Below, piece after piece: positions 45,313-55,100 of a stretch of 64,000 bases of DNA; the first letter of the stretch is position 1; each line of letters opens with the position of its first letter. The DNA comes from Balneolales bacterium. Its GTDB lineage: Bacteria; Bacteroidota; Rhodothermia; Balneolales; Cyclonatronaceae. The stretch is taken from assembly GCA_020832405.1 (NCBI GenBank), contig JAFIET010000002.1, positions 62,001-126,000 of the forward strand. The letters are read 5' to 3'. The notes beneath the pieces are model-generated. The model had not been told where the DNA came from. It worked only from the letters and a program-made list of their open reading frames with translations, and made no database searches. Made by a program: the position numbers and the translations under genes.

Positions 45313-46806
45313 ATGGACGAACAAAACCTAAAATTTATCTTTGGACTGAAACTGAATCAGCTCAGGTCTAAAAAGAATCTGTCTCTTAAGGAGCTTTCTG
45401 CGGCCTCCGGTGTATCGGCTTCCTACCTGAATGAAATTGAAAAGGGCAAAAAATATCCCAAAGCGGATAAGATTGTGGCTCTGGCCGAAGCTCTTGATAT
45501 TTCTTACGATGACCTCGTTTCCCTTAAACTTGAAGCCGAGCTTAACCCTCTGAGTGAAATCCTCAAAAACGGCACCCTTCAGGATATACCGTTTGAATTA
45601 TTCGGTCTTGAGCCTTCTGACATAATGGAGCTGATGAGCAACTCGCCCATGAAGTTCTCCGCCCTGCTCGATACGTTCTCGAAAATTGCCCGCAATTACG
45701 ATATGCGGGTCGAGCATTTGTTGTTTGCAGCCATGAGGTCTTATCAGGAAATGAATAACAACTACTTCGAGGATATCGAGAACAAGGTTGATATTTTCGT
45801 TAAGAAATATGCCCGTTTCGATTTCAGAAATAAAAATGCTGCCGCAATGGCTGAGCTGCTCACTCAGCAGTATGGCATTGAGGTAAAGGTTCAGCATTTT
45901 TCAAAAGAAGAAGCCATCGACGGCATACGATCAATTAATGTACCCGGCAAACATCCGAAACTGCTGCTCAACGAAAAGCTGATTGAAGCACAGCGGAAAT
46001 TTCTCATTGCAAAAGAAATCGGGTTTCAGGAACTGGGCCTCAAAGAGCGGGCTCACGTTTCGGTCTGGAATAAGGTTGATACCTTCGATAAGCTCCTCAA
46101 CAATTTTAAAACCTCCTATTTCGCCGGTGCGCTGCTCATTCCGCGCAACGAGCTGGTAAACGAGCTCAAAGAGTTTTTCAAAAAGCCACAGTGGGACGGG
46201 GAAGCCTTTCTGGCCATCATGAACCGTTTTGATGCAACCCCTGAAATGTATTTTCACAGGCTTTCGCAGCTGCTGCCTCATTATTTTGAAATTGATCAGC
46301 TTTACTTCCTGCGGTTTAATCATCATATGCCTACGGATTTCTTCACCCTCACCAAAGAGCTGCATTTTTCCCGTCTGCATCAGCCTCACGGGGTAGGGCT
46401 TAGCGAACACTATTGCCGCCGCTGGATTACCCTTATTCTGCTTAAAGATCTCGCCGCGCAGAAAAATACCGGCACCCTTAAATACCCGATTGTTGGCGTG
46501 CAGAAATCACGCTTCCATCAAACTGAAAACGAATATTTCTGTGTTTCTATGGCGCGGCCGCTGGTATTAAACCCTGAGGTAGGCTCGTGTGTAACCCTCG
46601 GTTTTGTGATGACCGAAAAATTCAAGAGAAGAGTCCGTTTCTGGAATGATGACCGCATCAAACTGCTCACGGTTAACAAAACCTGTGAGCGTTGCGGAAT
46701 TGCAGATTGTAATGAGCGCGTAGCTCAGCCTGTTATTTTTGAACGTCTTAAAGCACAGCAGAAAATGGAAGATTCCCTGCATCGCATTATTCAGGAAAAT
46801 CAGTAA
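45313..46806 (+). CDS. XRE-family ScfR/RamB-type transcriptional regulator
   Basis: A 497-residue regulator. An N-terminal Cro/C1 helix-turn-helix (about 10-65, LKELSAASGVSASYLNEIEKG) is followed by a long middle region and an IrrE-like domain. In that domain the peptidase motif is degenerate: LIAKEIGFQEL replaces HExxH. A C-terminal region carries a cysteine cluster (Cys458, Cys461, Cys466). This is the short-chain fatty acyl-CoA regulator layout (ScfR, RamB, PrpC-type); RamB represses aceA and aceB in Corynebacterium. Its divergent position beside aceBA and the TTCGC repeats between them make it the likely controller of the glyoxylate shunt here. Confidence 0.85.
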   Translation: MDEQNLKFIFGLKLNQLRSKKNLSLKELSAASGVSASYLNEIEKGKKYPKADKIVALAEALDISYDDLVSLKLEAELNPLSEILKNGTLQDIPFELFGLEPSDIMELMSNSPMKFSALLDTFSKIARNYDMRVEHLLFAAMRSYQEMNNNYFEDIENKVDIFVKKYARFDFRNKNAAAMAELLTQQYGIEVKVQHFSKEEAIDGIRSINVPGKHPKLLLNEKLIEAQRKFLIAKEIGFQELGLKERAHVSVWNKVDTFDKLLNNFKTSYFAGALLIPRNELVNELKEFFKKPQWDGEAFLAIMNRFDATPEMYFHRLSQLLPHYFEIDQLYFLRFNHHMPTDFFTLTKELHFSRLHQPHGVGLSEHYCRRWITLILLKDLAAQKNTGTLKYPIVGVQKSRFHQTENEYFCVSMARPLVLNPEVGSCVTLGFVMTEKFKRRVRFWNDDRIKLLTVNKTCERCGIADCNERVAQPVIFERLKAQQKMEDSLHRIIQENQ

Positions 46807-46851
46807 CCACCCTGGTTATTCATTAGAAAATTTGGAAAAGGTTTTGCCACT

Positions 46852-48237
46852 TTGGATGGGTATGTGATTAAAAAATATCTGCTTCCGGCAGCTTGGCTGA
46901 TTATGCTGAGCGGGCTTGCTGCACTCGTATTGCTGATGACAGCCTTTTTTTATTACGTGAATTATTACGAGCGCGATTTAAATCTTCCGGGTTGTACCGA
47001 TACGGCTGCACTCAATTTTGATTCATCTGCTGTTGTTAATTCGGGTAACTGCGTGTATCCGCGTACCGTTATTTCTCATACAAGGCGCGCCCGAATGGTC
47101 AGCCGTGCGTACGAGTCGTCGGGCCTTCTTTACTGGCAGCACAAGTTCTGGACACAAAACGATCACGCTGATCTTAATCTTTACGGCTTTACATTCGAAG
47201 AGCCGCTTTCTGTCGAAACGGTAAAACTCAACGGACTCCAAAATATCGACTGGGAAGAAATCGTGCAGGACGATAACTTCCTTTATGTAGGCGATATTGG
47301 TAATAATTACGGAAACAGAACCAACCTGCTGATTTACAAAATTGAAAAACGCAGCCTTCAGGAAGAATTCCTCCGGTATCAGGTTATTCGTTTCCGGTAT
47401 GAGGATCAGTTTTATTTCGGAAGAAGAAGCAGGCCTGGATTTGGCTTCGACAGCGAAGCCTTCATTCTGAAAGGGGAGTACATTTATCTCTTCACCAAAG
47501 AAATGCATACGCTTAAAACCAGCGTTTACCGTATTCCGAATCAGGCCGGCAATCATGTTGCACGAAGGGTGAACGGGTTCAATTCCAAAGGCATGATTAC
47601 CGGTGCCATGTACCTGCAGGAAGAACGTCTGCTCGCGCTTGTGGGCTACAATTTCCCCTTTATTTCTGCACCTTTCATCTGGCTGCATTATGATTTTGAA
47701 GGAGATGATTTTTTCGGTGGCAACAACAGGCGCATCGGCCTGAACTATTTTCAGTTTATGCCCCTGCAAATTGAAGCCATCACCACTATCGACGGGCACA
47801 GCTGGTACCTGACCAACGAGCAGGCAGGTTTGAGGCGGCCGTTTCGCTTCGGCTCGGTTCAGATGATTCATGAAATTAACCTGAACCCTTTTCTTGAAGC
47901 TTATTTTGCCGGCCTTCCCGAACCCGATAAATACTATTTTCGCGGGTTTGGTGAGCTCACCGATCCTGCAAACTGGTTTACAAATCCCAACGGATCAGGG
48001 CGGAGTCCGGCTGACTTTTCGGCTCAGGGGGTGAGCTGGCACCTCACAGCCGAAGGCGAATATCAGATAAATCAACCATGGCATATCAGCGGTGAGGGCA
48101 GCCGGCTGGTGATTGGTAACGGGGAACAGCCTGTGAAGCTGACAAGCCGTTATCCGATAAAAGCTCAGTTTAAGGTTAAATCAGCATCCGAACTCCTTAT
48201 TAATCATATTGGCGTACCAAGTTCCGCGAATGAATGA
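46852..48237 (+). CDS. Membrane-anchored GCTD-module beta-propeller-like protein (first of tandem pair)
   Basis: 461 residues. Start is TTG at 46852, preceded by GGAAAAGG about ten bases upstream; a GTG at 46864 is possible. A single membrane segment lies at about 12-38 (AWLIMLSGLAALVLLMTAFF). Then comes a short cysteine module (GCTDTAALNFDSSAVVNSGNC) found in many FCB surface proteins. Residues about 80-345 look like a beta-propeller with acidic WEEI and GDIGNNYGNRTN blades. It ends near RYPIKAQFKVKSASELLI without any sorting domain. It is a paralogue of the N-terminal 440 residues of the next gene. No function is recognisable. Confidence 0.75.
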   Translation: MDGYVIKKYLLPAAWLIMLSGLAALVLLMTAFFYYVNYYERDLNLPGCTDTAALNFDSSAVVNSGNCVYPRTVISHTRRARMVSRAYESSGLLYWQHKFWTQNDHADLNLYGFTFEEPLSVETVKLNGLQNIDWEEIVQDDNFLYVGDIGNNYGNRTNLLIYKIEKRSLQEEFLRYQVIRFRYEDQFYFGRRSRPGFGFDSEAFILKGEYIYLFTKEMHTLKTSVYRIPNQAGNHVARRVNGFNSKGMITGAMYLQEERLLALVGYNFPFISAPFIWLHYDFEGDDFFGGNNRRIGLNYFQFMPLQIEAITTIDGHSWYLTNEQAGLRRPFRFGSVQMIHEINLNPFLEAYFAGLPEPDKYYFRGFGELTDPANWFTNPNGSGRSPADFSAQGVSWHLTAEGEYQINQPWHISGEGSRLVIGNGEQPVKLTSRYPIKAQFKVKSASELLINHIGVPSSANE

Positions 48238-48321
48238 GTTAACGCTAATTTGTGTATTTTGAAGAACGGGCAAACCCAGACGTCAGAACCATTAAAGAGA
48301 AAAATTTACAGGAGTCATCAT

Positions 48322-51300
48322 ATGTTTAAGGGCAAATCAAACGGAACGTGGATTGTGGTATTTATGGCAATGTTTTTTGGGGTACTATTTTCGTACCCGC
48401 TTAGGGCATATGCAACGGCTGAGATCCCCGGTTGTACTGATCCGCTTGCTCAAAACTTTGATCCTGTGGCAACAGTTAATGACGGCAGCTGTACATACAA
48501 CGCGACAACCATTACCTTCACTGAAAGAAAAGAACTTTCTGCAGACGTAGATGAAACTTCCGGTCTGATTGTCTGGCAGAATAAGTTCTGGACCCATAAT
48601 GATGATACCGACCTTAATATCTACGGGTTCACCTTTGAAGCCCCCCTTGAATTACAGCCCATTGAGCTTACCGGCCTTACCAATATCGACTGGGAGGAGC
48701 TCACGCAGGATGCACACTATTTATATATGGGTGATTTCGGAAACAACTTCGGAAACCGTACCAACCTCAAAATCTATAAAATTGAAAAGCTTGGGCTGCT
48801 GAGAGGAGAGGTGAATGTTGAGGAAATTGCATTCAGCTACGACGATCAGGTAGATTTCAATCCCGGTGGCTCGCTCATCACAGATTATGATGCCGAGGCT
48901 TTTATCGTAACCGACGATTTTATCTACATTTTTACCAAACAATGGACAGCCCGCCAAACGAGCGTGTACCGCCTTCCCAACGCAGCCGGCACACACGTGG
49001 CTGAAAATATCGGAACCTTCGATGTGGAGGGTTTAATTACCGGGTCTGTTTATTTACCGGAAGAACGCCTGATCGCCCTCATTGGCTATAATTTTCCCGA
49101 AATTGCAGCACCTTTTATCTGGTTGCTGTATGATTTTGAGGGGGATGATTTCTTCAGCGGCAACAAGCGCCGTCTCGATTTTAACTTTCTGGCATTCGTT
49201 GCCCATCAGCTCGAAGCTATCACTACTGTGGGCGGCCTCATTTACTATGCAACCAACGAGTTTGCCAGTACAACGAATCCGTTCCCAATCACCATCCCGC
49301 AGCGCATTCATAAGCTCGACCTTACTTCTTTTTTGGCAGGCTATCTCGATGCCCTGCCGGTGGCGGAATCATACTTTTATCGGGGCTTTGGTGATCTTGA
49401 AGACCTCTCCAACTGGGCTACCAACCCCAATGGCAGCGGCCGAATCCCCACAACTTTTGCAACGGATAACGTGAGCTGGCACATTGTGTCGCCCGATACG
49501 CTCACCCTTGCTGCCCCGCTTCCGGTAAGCGGGGCGAATGCGCGCGTTATTTTGGGGGACGGCACCTTCCCCGTGCACCTGATTGCCGAAGCTGAAATCA
49601 CAGGTGTGCTTTACCTCAGCGAAAACAGCTCTGTGCACTTTAACGGTGTACAGCCGCCTGCTTTTGGTCAGATAGCCGATAACAGCTCGGTGAGCATTAC
49701 CGGTGTGAATGGTTTGAGCCTCAATGAAAGCAGCTTCTGGAATCTGAGCATTACGGAAAGCAGCTTTGTAGCTGCCGATCCGGCAAGGACCCTCAGCATC
49801 CGCGGTGATCTCGTGCTGGAAAACAGCAGCGCACAAACGGCCGACGGCTGGCAGGTTACATTTGATGGAACAGGCGGACAGGCATTAACGGCCATCCCGT
49901 CCTGGGCATTCAGCCGCATGACCGTTGATAAAGCTGCCGGCACCCTTGAGATTGCTCCCGGGAGTCAGCTTCGGATTGCATCCCTGCTGAATCTGGTGCA
50001 GGGGCAGCTGAGCGGCAGTTCTGCCATTACTATTGCTTCTGATGGAAGTGTATGGGATGATGGCGGCCTTGCCCCGACCCAAACCTTCGAGCGTGAAATT
50101 ACTTCACCGGATTTCAGCGGCGGAAACCTTGGTCACTGGGTTGGGCTTGCATCACCTGTTGCCGCGCCCTATGCAGGTGCCGGCGGGCTGCTCGAACCAC
50201 TTTGGACACAAGGCTTCCCCGGCTCCGATGAAAACCTGCCCGGCACGCCCTCATCTGTTCTGCTTTACACCGCACAGCCCGGTCAACCGGTTTATACAGG
50301 CCCGACTAATAACCTGATTGTACCCGGCACAGGCTTTTTCGCCTTCCTTCTTCAAAACAATCCTCCCGGTGACAGTTCCTCAGCTGTTGATTTTACACAG
50401 CCACTGCGGGTTTCCGGTGCGGCTCCCTGGTTCGATAGCAGCGGAGCATTTGCGTTTGGCGCCCTCAACGGCTCAGACACCGGAGAGTCCGCCGGGTGGA
50501 GTCTGCTTGGTAATCCTTTGGCTGCATGGCTCAACTGGGGCGACGGCAATCACTGGCAGCGGGAGCAAATCAGTCGGTTTGCCTGGGTCTGGAACCCCAT
50601 CACCCGGGAATACCGCCTGCTTGAACAAGACGGCACCGACCCGATTGACGGCATAGCCATTGAACCCGTAATCGCTCCGTTTCAGGCATTTTGGGTGAGA
50701 GCAACAGACAGCAATCCGGAACTGACAGTTGACCGGCCTGCGGTTGTGCTCGCCGGGCATGATGAGCAGCTTTTTGAATCACCGGCGGAGAATCCCTTTA
50801 TTTTGTTTACCATGGATGCTGAAGGGCAGCGCGCAAGCACAGCAATCAGATTTTCAGACCACTATGCCGGAGCTGCCGGCAACTATGATGCCCCGGCACT
50901 TTGGCCTGCATCTGAGACCTTCAGCTACCTTGCGCTTGTTCCGCAAGAGCGCCCTGTGCCCCTGATGCTCATGTCCCGAACTACGGACTTCACAGAAAGC
51001 ATCTCAGTCGAAATTTCTGCAGCAGCATTTGTGCAGTCGCAACCCTATTCCGGTGCAGCTGAGCTGAGCTGGACATTGCATGATAATCTCCCCGAAGACT
51101 GGCAGCTAAGCCTAACCCACGTTCCGACAGCTGAGGTAACCGACCTTCGTTCACAAAGCAGCCTTGTATTCGAAACGCAGTTTACATCAGTTGAAACCGG
51201 TACCATAAACGCTCCGGTCTCTTTTCCGGAAAAAACCTTGTCAGAGCCCGTATTCATTTTAACAATACAGCCTGAAGGTAGCACATCACTTAGCCCTGAA

Positions 51301-51576
51301 GCTGAAAAGCCGGCATTTGTACAGTTACAGCAAAATTATCCGAACCCTTTTAATCCTGAAACAAGGATCACATACACCCTGCCTGAAAGTGCAGAAATCA
51401 GCCTCACTATATATGACAGTCTCGGGAGAAGGGTGGCGGTAATTATTCAGGGGCAGCAAGCAGCCGGTACGCATACAGCTGTTTTCCGATCAGGAAACCT
51501 CTCCTCCGGACTTTACTTTTATGAGCTCCGAACCCCAACGGCCACACTTATCAGGAAAATGACTATATTGAAATAA
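48322..51576 (+). CDS. Secreted GCTD-module protein with type IX sorting domain (second of tandem pair)
   Basis: 1084 residues from the ATG at 48322, which has AGGAG (48310-48314) at ideal spacing; an in-frame extension to 48250 is not used. A signal peptide (about 1-31) is followed by GCTDPLAQNFDPVATVNDGSC, the same propeller-like region as its upstream paralogue (about 50-380), then a repetitive beta-rich region with SITG/SLNESS strands (about 410-580) and further beta domains. The C-terminus (about 1005-1084) is a type IX secretion sorting domain: QNYPNPFNPETRITY, SLGRRVAVI, GLYFYELRT. It is expected to be exported and possibly attached to the cell surface. Function unknown. Confidence 0.85.
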   Translation: MFKGKSNGTWIVVFMAMFFGVLFSYPLRAYATAEIPGCTDPLAQNFDPVATVNDGSCTYNATTITFTERKELSADVDETSGLIVWQNKFWTHNDDTDLNIYGFTFEAPLELQPIELTGLTNIDWEELTQDAHYLYMGDFGNNFGNRTNLKIYKIEKLGLLRGEVNVEEIAFSYDDQVDFNPGGSLITDYDAEAFIVTDDFIYIFTKQWTARQTSVYRLPNAAGTHVAENIGTFDVEGLITGSVYLPEERLIALIGYNFPEIAAPFIWLLYDFEGDDFFSGNKRRLDFNFLAFVAHQLEAITTVGGLIYYATNEFASTTNPFPITIPQRIHKLDLTSFLAGYLDALPVAESYFYRGFGDLEDLSNWATNPNGSGRIPTTFATDNVSWHIVSPDTLTLAAPLPVSGANARVILGDGTFPVHLIAEAEITGVLYLSENSSVHFNGVQPPAFGQIADNSSVSITGVNGLSLNESSFWNLSITESSFVAADPARTLSIRGDLVLENSSAQTADGWQVTFDGTGGQALTAIPSWAFSRMTVDKAAGTLEIAPGSQLRIASLLNLVQGQLSGSSAITIASDGSVWDDGGLAPTQTFEREITSPDFSGGNLGHWVGLASPVAAPYAGAGGLLEPLWTQGFPGSDENLPGTPSSVLLYTAQPGQPVYTGPTNNLIVPGTGFFAFLLQNNPPGDSSSAVDFTQPLRVSGAAPWFDSSGAFAFGALNGSDTGESAGWSLLGNPLAAWLNWGDGNHWQREQISRFAWVWNPITREYRLLEQDGTDPIDGIAIEPVIAPFQAFWVRATDSNPELTVDRPAVVLAGHDEQLFESPAENPFILFTMDAEGQRASTAIRFSDHYAGAAGNYDAPALWPASETFSYLALVPQERPVPLMLMSRTTDFTESISVEISAAAFVQSQPYSGAAELSWTLHDNLPEDWQLSLTHVPTAEVTDLRSQSSLVFETQFTSVETGTINAPVSFPEKTLSEPVFILTIQPEGSTSLSPEAEKPAFVQLQQNYPNPFNPETRITYTLPESAEISLTIYDSLGRRVAVIIQGQQAAGTHTAVFRSGNLSSGLYFYELRTPTATLIRKMTILK

Positions 51577-51979
51577 ATACGATCATATTTTTGCCCTGGT
51601 CGGAGAGCAGGTAATTTTGCCCCGAACCAAGTGTAATTACGTATTTTTTGGATCTGAATTAAGCAAAATAGCGGATTCTGATGCTTAAAAACACCATCAG
51701 CGGGTGTGTTAGGATACAGGTTCCACAATGGAAAAAGCTTATAAAGTTTGATTTAAGTACCCCTTAGGCTGAATTAAACAGCAGTTTTGCCTTTTTGCTT
51801 TGATACCCATCGGAATTTAAAATTCATTCATCGAAGAATTTTAACAGTTTATCGAAAAATATCCGAAAAAGTACGTAATTCCCCTTATCCTACACCCAAG
51901 GACAACGGAAATTTGATTATGCACTGATAATGATCAATTCGGATATCAATCAATCTTAAACTCTTAGTTGCGTTCATTC
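51577..51979. other. Gene-free AT-rich stretch
   Basis: About 400 bases after the type IX cargo gene. I see no convincing ORF, tRNA or strong terminator here. A short imperfect AACACC/GGTGTT stem near 51700 lacks a T-tract. The last 100 bases may hold the promoter of the small membrane protein at 51980. Confidence 0.5.
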
Positions 51980-52105
51980 ATGCGAACAAGAAACGAATCT
52001 GCAAGTACAACCGGAGCTTTTTTTCTGCTCATTGTTGGCTTTATAATTTATGTAACCATCGCAGTGATTGGTACGCTTGAAGTACTTTTCAGATACTGGA
52101 ATTAA
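51980..52105 (+). CDS. Putative 41-residue membrane protein
   Basis: A short frame starting at ATG 51980: a charged N-terminus (MRTRNESASTTG), one hydrophobic helix (AFFLLIVGFIIYVTIAVIGTL), and the C-terminal tail EVLFRYWN. It is directly followed by a strong terminator, which supports expression as a single small gene. There is no clear Shine-Dalgarno. The pattern resembles small single-span proteins found in FCB genomes, but I recognise no family. Confidence 0.5.
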   Translation: MRTRNESASTTGAFFLLIVGFIIYVTIAVIGTLEVLFRYWN

Positions 52106-52114
52106 TTTCTTCAT

Positions 52115-52162
52115 AAAACAAAAGCAGGCCTTATTCTGTACAGTGAGGCCTGCTTTTGTTTT
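52115..52162. terminator. Bidirectional Rho-independent terminator upstream of the purE stop
   Basis: A 17-bp perfect stem (52115-52131 with 52146-52162) flanked by A and T runs on both sides. It can end both the small plus-strand gene and the minus-strand purK-purE operon. Confidence 0.88.
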
Positions 52163-52193
52163 ATAGATTTAGAAATCAAATTGCCACTCTACT

Positions 52194-52700
52194 TCACTTC
52201 AGGTTTGCCGTTTTCTCCATGCTTTCCTGATGAATTTCCCGGCGATAAAGGTCAAGTTTTTCAGTAACAGCGGCATCTGCAACCGATAAAATGCTCAATG
52301 CCAGCAACCCTGCGTTGGCAGCATTGTTAATGGCGACAGTCGCAACCGGTACCCCTTTCGGCATTTGTACAATTGAAAGCAGGCTGTCGATGCCTTTCAG
52401 ACTTTTGCTCTCCACCGGCACGCCAATAACCGGCAGCGTTGTGCAGGCAGCGAGCATGCCCGGCAGATGCGCTGCCCCTCCGGCTCCCGCTATAATGACC
52501 TTAATGCCCCTCTCCCGTGCTTCTTTCCCGTAGGTAACCATCACTTCCGGGGTGCGGTGCGCCGAAACGACCCTGCATTCACAGCTCACCTCAAAAATAT
52601 CGCAGACGTCCCGTGCTGCTTTCATTACGGGCCAGTCTGAGTCGCTGCCCATCACAATGCCAATCAGCGGATGTTGGGGTTCCGTTTCGGAATTCATCAT
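52194..52700 (-). CDS. purE: 5-(carboxyamino)imidazole ribonucleotide mutase
   Basis: A 168-residue class I PurE, which isomerises N5-CAIR to CAIR in purine synthesis. Signatures are [41 protein letters not shown] and the C-terminal [13 protein letters not shown]. It lies 38 bases behind purK in the same operon, so the two-step bacterial route is used. Confidence 0.96.
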   Translation of the reverse strand: MMNSETEPQHPLIGIVMGSDSDWPVMKAARDVCDIFEVSCECRVVSAHRTPEVMVTYGKEARERGIKVIIAGAGGAAHLPGMLAACTTLPVIGVPVESKSLKGIDSLLSIVQMPKGVPVATVAINNAANAGLLALSILSVADAAVTEKLDLYRREIHQESMEKTANLK

Positions 52701-52738
52701 GCTTAAAAATTTTTTATGTTTTGTTTTGGGATGGAGAA

Positions 52739-53902
52739 TTACAGCACCGTAGCTTTTTCAAGACGGTCGGCCGTAGCAAGGGTGCTTTCAGGGTTGTTGC
52801 CAAGCACCGTTATATGGCCCATTTTGCGGCCCAGACGGCTTTCAGATTTTCCGTACACATGCAGGTGCACTTCTTCATGCGCGGATTCAGAGACGGGCAG
52901 GGTTAGTTCAGCGGGGCCGTTAAATTTGCCCAACAGATTCACCATAACAGCTGCAGGATAACGCATAACAGGCTTAATGAGGGGTAAACCGCAAACCGCC
53001 CTAACATGCGTTTCAAATTGGGAAACCGAGCAGGCTTCCATGCTGAAGTGCCCGGAGTTGTGCGGCCGGGGCGCAGATTCGTTGAGCAGCAGCTCGTTAT
53101 CTTTGGTGAGGAAAAACTCAAAGCCGAAGATGCCGATGCCGTCAATTGCCTGAATGGCCTTTTCGGCAAGAGCCACGCACTCATCGCGCAGCCGGCGTGA
53201 AATCGGAGCCGGAGCCAGCACTTTGGCGCAGATGTGATGGTGCTGAATGGTTTCGCAGCAGGGGAAGGATACCATGCCGTGCGCGTTTCGGGCCACCATT
53301 ACCGCGAGCTCCTTGGTGAAATCGACCATTTCTTCGGCGATAACCTCGCGGCCTTCTTCGCCGCCGAAATTCCGGAAGGCTTTTTCCGCTTCCGCCTGAT
53401 TGCTCACAACGGCGTTGCCGTACCCGTCGTAACCGCCTTTCGATGACTTCAAAATAAAAGGCCAGCCCAGCCGGGCGCCGGTTTTCTGAATGGCCTGAAC
53501 ATTTTCTACGACCACAAAATCAGCAACCGGAATGCCGGCCTCGCGGAAGGTTTCCTTTTCCAGCCGCTTGCTCTCGATTAGTTTGAAGGATTTCGGGGAA
53601 GGGTACACGGGTTTGCCCGAATCCCGCTGCACGCGCTCGAGCACCTCGCCGTCGAGAAATTCATTTTCAAGGGTGATGACATCTGCCCACTCCGCGAGCT
53701 TCATCAGCGTGTCGTAGTCCGACACATCTCCTCTGAAAACTGTTGGTGTTACCTGTTCCATCGGGTCCTTTCCCGATTCGCTGCAAACGGCCCCTACGTG
53801 AATACCAAGTTTAAATGCTTCATACGCGCTCATGCGGGCAAGCTGACCGCCCCCAATAATGCCGAGCCTGAAGCCCGGGGGGAGTCCGAATCGTGTCATC
53901 AT
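52739..53902 (-). CDS. purK: 5-(carboxyamino)imidazole ribonucleotide synthase
   Basis: A 387-residue ATP-grasp enzyme that carboxylates AIR with bicarbonate and ATP. The N-terminal preATP-grasp loop is [15 protein letters not shown]-grasp segments include [19 protein letters not shown], and metal-ligand residues are in [20 protein letters not shown]. It is first in the purKE operon and divergent from prfA with a 78-base gap. Confidence 0.96.
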   Translation of the reverse strand: MMTRFGLPPGFRLGIIGGGQLARMSAYEAFKLGIHVGAVCSESGKDPMEQVTPTVFRGDVSDYDTLMKLAEWADVITLENEFLDGEVLERVQRDSGKPVYPSPKSFKLIESKRLEKETFREAGIPVADFVVVENVQAIQKTGARLGWPFILKSSKGGYDGYGNAVVSNQAEAEKAFRNFGGEEGREVIAEEMVDFTKELAVMVARNAHGMVSFPCCETIQHHHICAKVLAPAPISRRLRDECVALAEKAIQAIDGIGIFGFEFFLTKDNELLLNESAPRPHNSGHFSMEACSVSQFETHVRAVCGLPLIKPVMRYPAAVMVNLLGKFNGPAELTLPVSESAHEEVHLHVYGKSESRLGRKMGHITVLGNNPESTLATADRLEKATVL

Positions 53903-53980
53903 GCTGTCTTCTCCTGTTCGTTAGCGGCTCTGATTTTTCGTATTTTGCCAAGATAAGCAAATTGAAACCCACACGCCTGT

Positions 53981-55060
53981 ATGAACATCGAAAATAAGCT
54001 TGAACGGCTCAAATCCCGCTATCAGGAACTGACCGTAGTATTGAGTGACCCGGATATTTACAGCAATCAGAAGCAGTACGCTTCGCTGAGCAAGGAGCAT
54101 TCGGATTTAAAGGAAATTATTAGCCTGTACGACGACTGGCGAAAAACCGGCGCAGAATTGCGCGGTGCCAAAGAGATGATTGCTTCCGAAACGGATGCCG
54201 ATCTTGTGGAAATGGCCGAAGCCGAGCTCGAAGAGCTCAAAGAGAAGCTGGCTGAAAAAGAGCAGGAAATAAAAATGAAGCTCATCCCCCGTGATCCGGA
54301 GGATGCGCGCAACGCCATCATCGAAATCAGGGCGGGCACAGGCGGCGATGAGGCCGCCATTTTTGCCGGTGACCTGTTCAACATGTACCGCCGCTACGCA
54401 GATACCATGCGTTGGAAGGTAGAGGTGATGGATTCTTCGCCCGCTGCCAAGGGCGGTTTTAAGGAAATTGTGTTTATGCTGAGCGGCTCCGATATTTTTG
54501 CCCGCATGAAATGGGAGAGCGGGGTACACCGCGTGCAGCGCGTGCCCGAAACAGAGTCGCAGGGCCGTGTGCATACCTCCGCAGCAACGGTTGCGGTGCT
54601 TCCCGAGGCCGAAGAGGTGGACATTCAGATTAATCCGGCCGACCTGGAATTTGAGGCCTTTCGCGCTTCCGGGGCGGGAGGGCAGCACGTAAACACGACC
54701 GACTCCGCTGTGCGTATCCGGCACATTCCGTCGGGTATCGTGGTGGGGAGTCAGGAAGAGCGCTCGCAGCACAAAAACCGCGACAAAGCCATGATGATGC
54801 TCCGCACCAAGTTGTACGAGGTCGAGCTGGAAGCAAAGCGGGCCGAGCGCGATGCCAACCGGAAAAATCAGGTTTCGACCGGCGACCGCAGTGCGAAAAT
54901 ACGGACCTACAATTTCCCGCAGGGGCGCATGACCGATCACCGCATCAACTACACCATCTACAACCTCGATGACTTCATGAAGGGAGATATCGACGGTGTG
55001 ATAGATGCGCTTCAGCTCGAAGACAACCTGCGTAAGCTTCAGGAAGTCGCCGAGACGTAG
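53981..55060 (+). CDS. prfA: Peptide chain release factor 1
   Basis: A 359-residue class I release factor for UAA and UAG. The GGQ hydrolysis motif is at 233-235 in GAGGQHVNTTDSAVR. The codon-recognition loop reads PET in HRVQRVPETESQGRVHTS, a common variant of the PxT motif of RF1. The C-terminus NYTIYNLDDFMKGD is typical. RecQ follows after 40 bases. Confidence 0.96.
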   Translation: MNIENKLERLKSRYQELTVVLSDPDIYSNQKQYASLSKEHSDLKEIISLYDDWRKTGAELRGAKEMIASETDADLVEMAEAELEELKEKLAEKEQEIKMKLIPRDPEDARNAIIEIRAGTGGDEAAIFAGDLFNMYRRYADTMRWKVEVMDSSPAAKGGFKEIVFMLSGSDIFARMKWESGVHRVQRVPETESQGRVHTSAATVAVLPEAEEVDIQINPADLEFEAFRASGAGGQHVNTTDSAVRIRHIPSGIVVGSQEERSQHKNRDKAMMMLRTKLYEVELEAKRAERDANRKNQVSTGDRSAKIRTYNFPQGRMTDHRINYTIYNLDDFMKGDIDGVIDALQLEDNLRKLQEVAET

Positions 55061-55100
55061 GCCCGGGGCATGCATCCGACCGCGAAACACATCACCCTAT

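Noticed and set aside
51698-51722. AACACC/GGTGTT hairpin after the type IX cargo gene as a terminator
   Set aside because: The stem is short and no T-tract follows.
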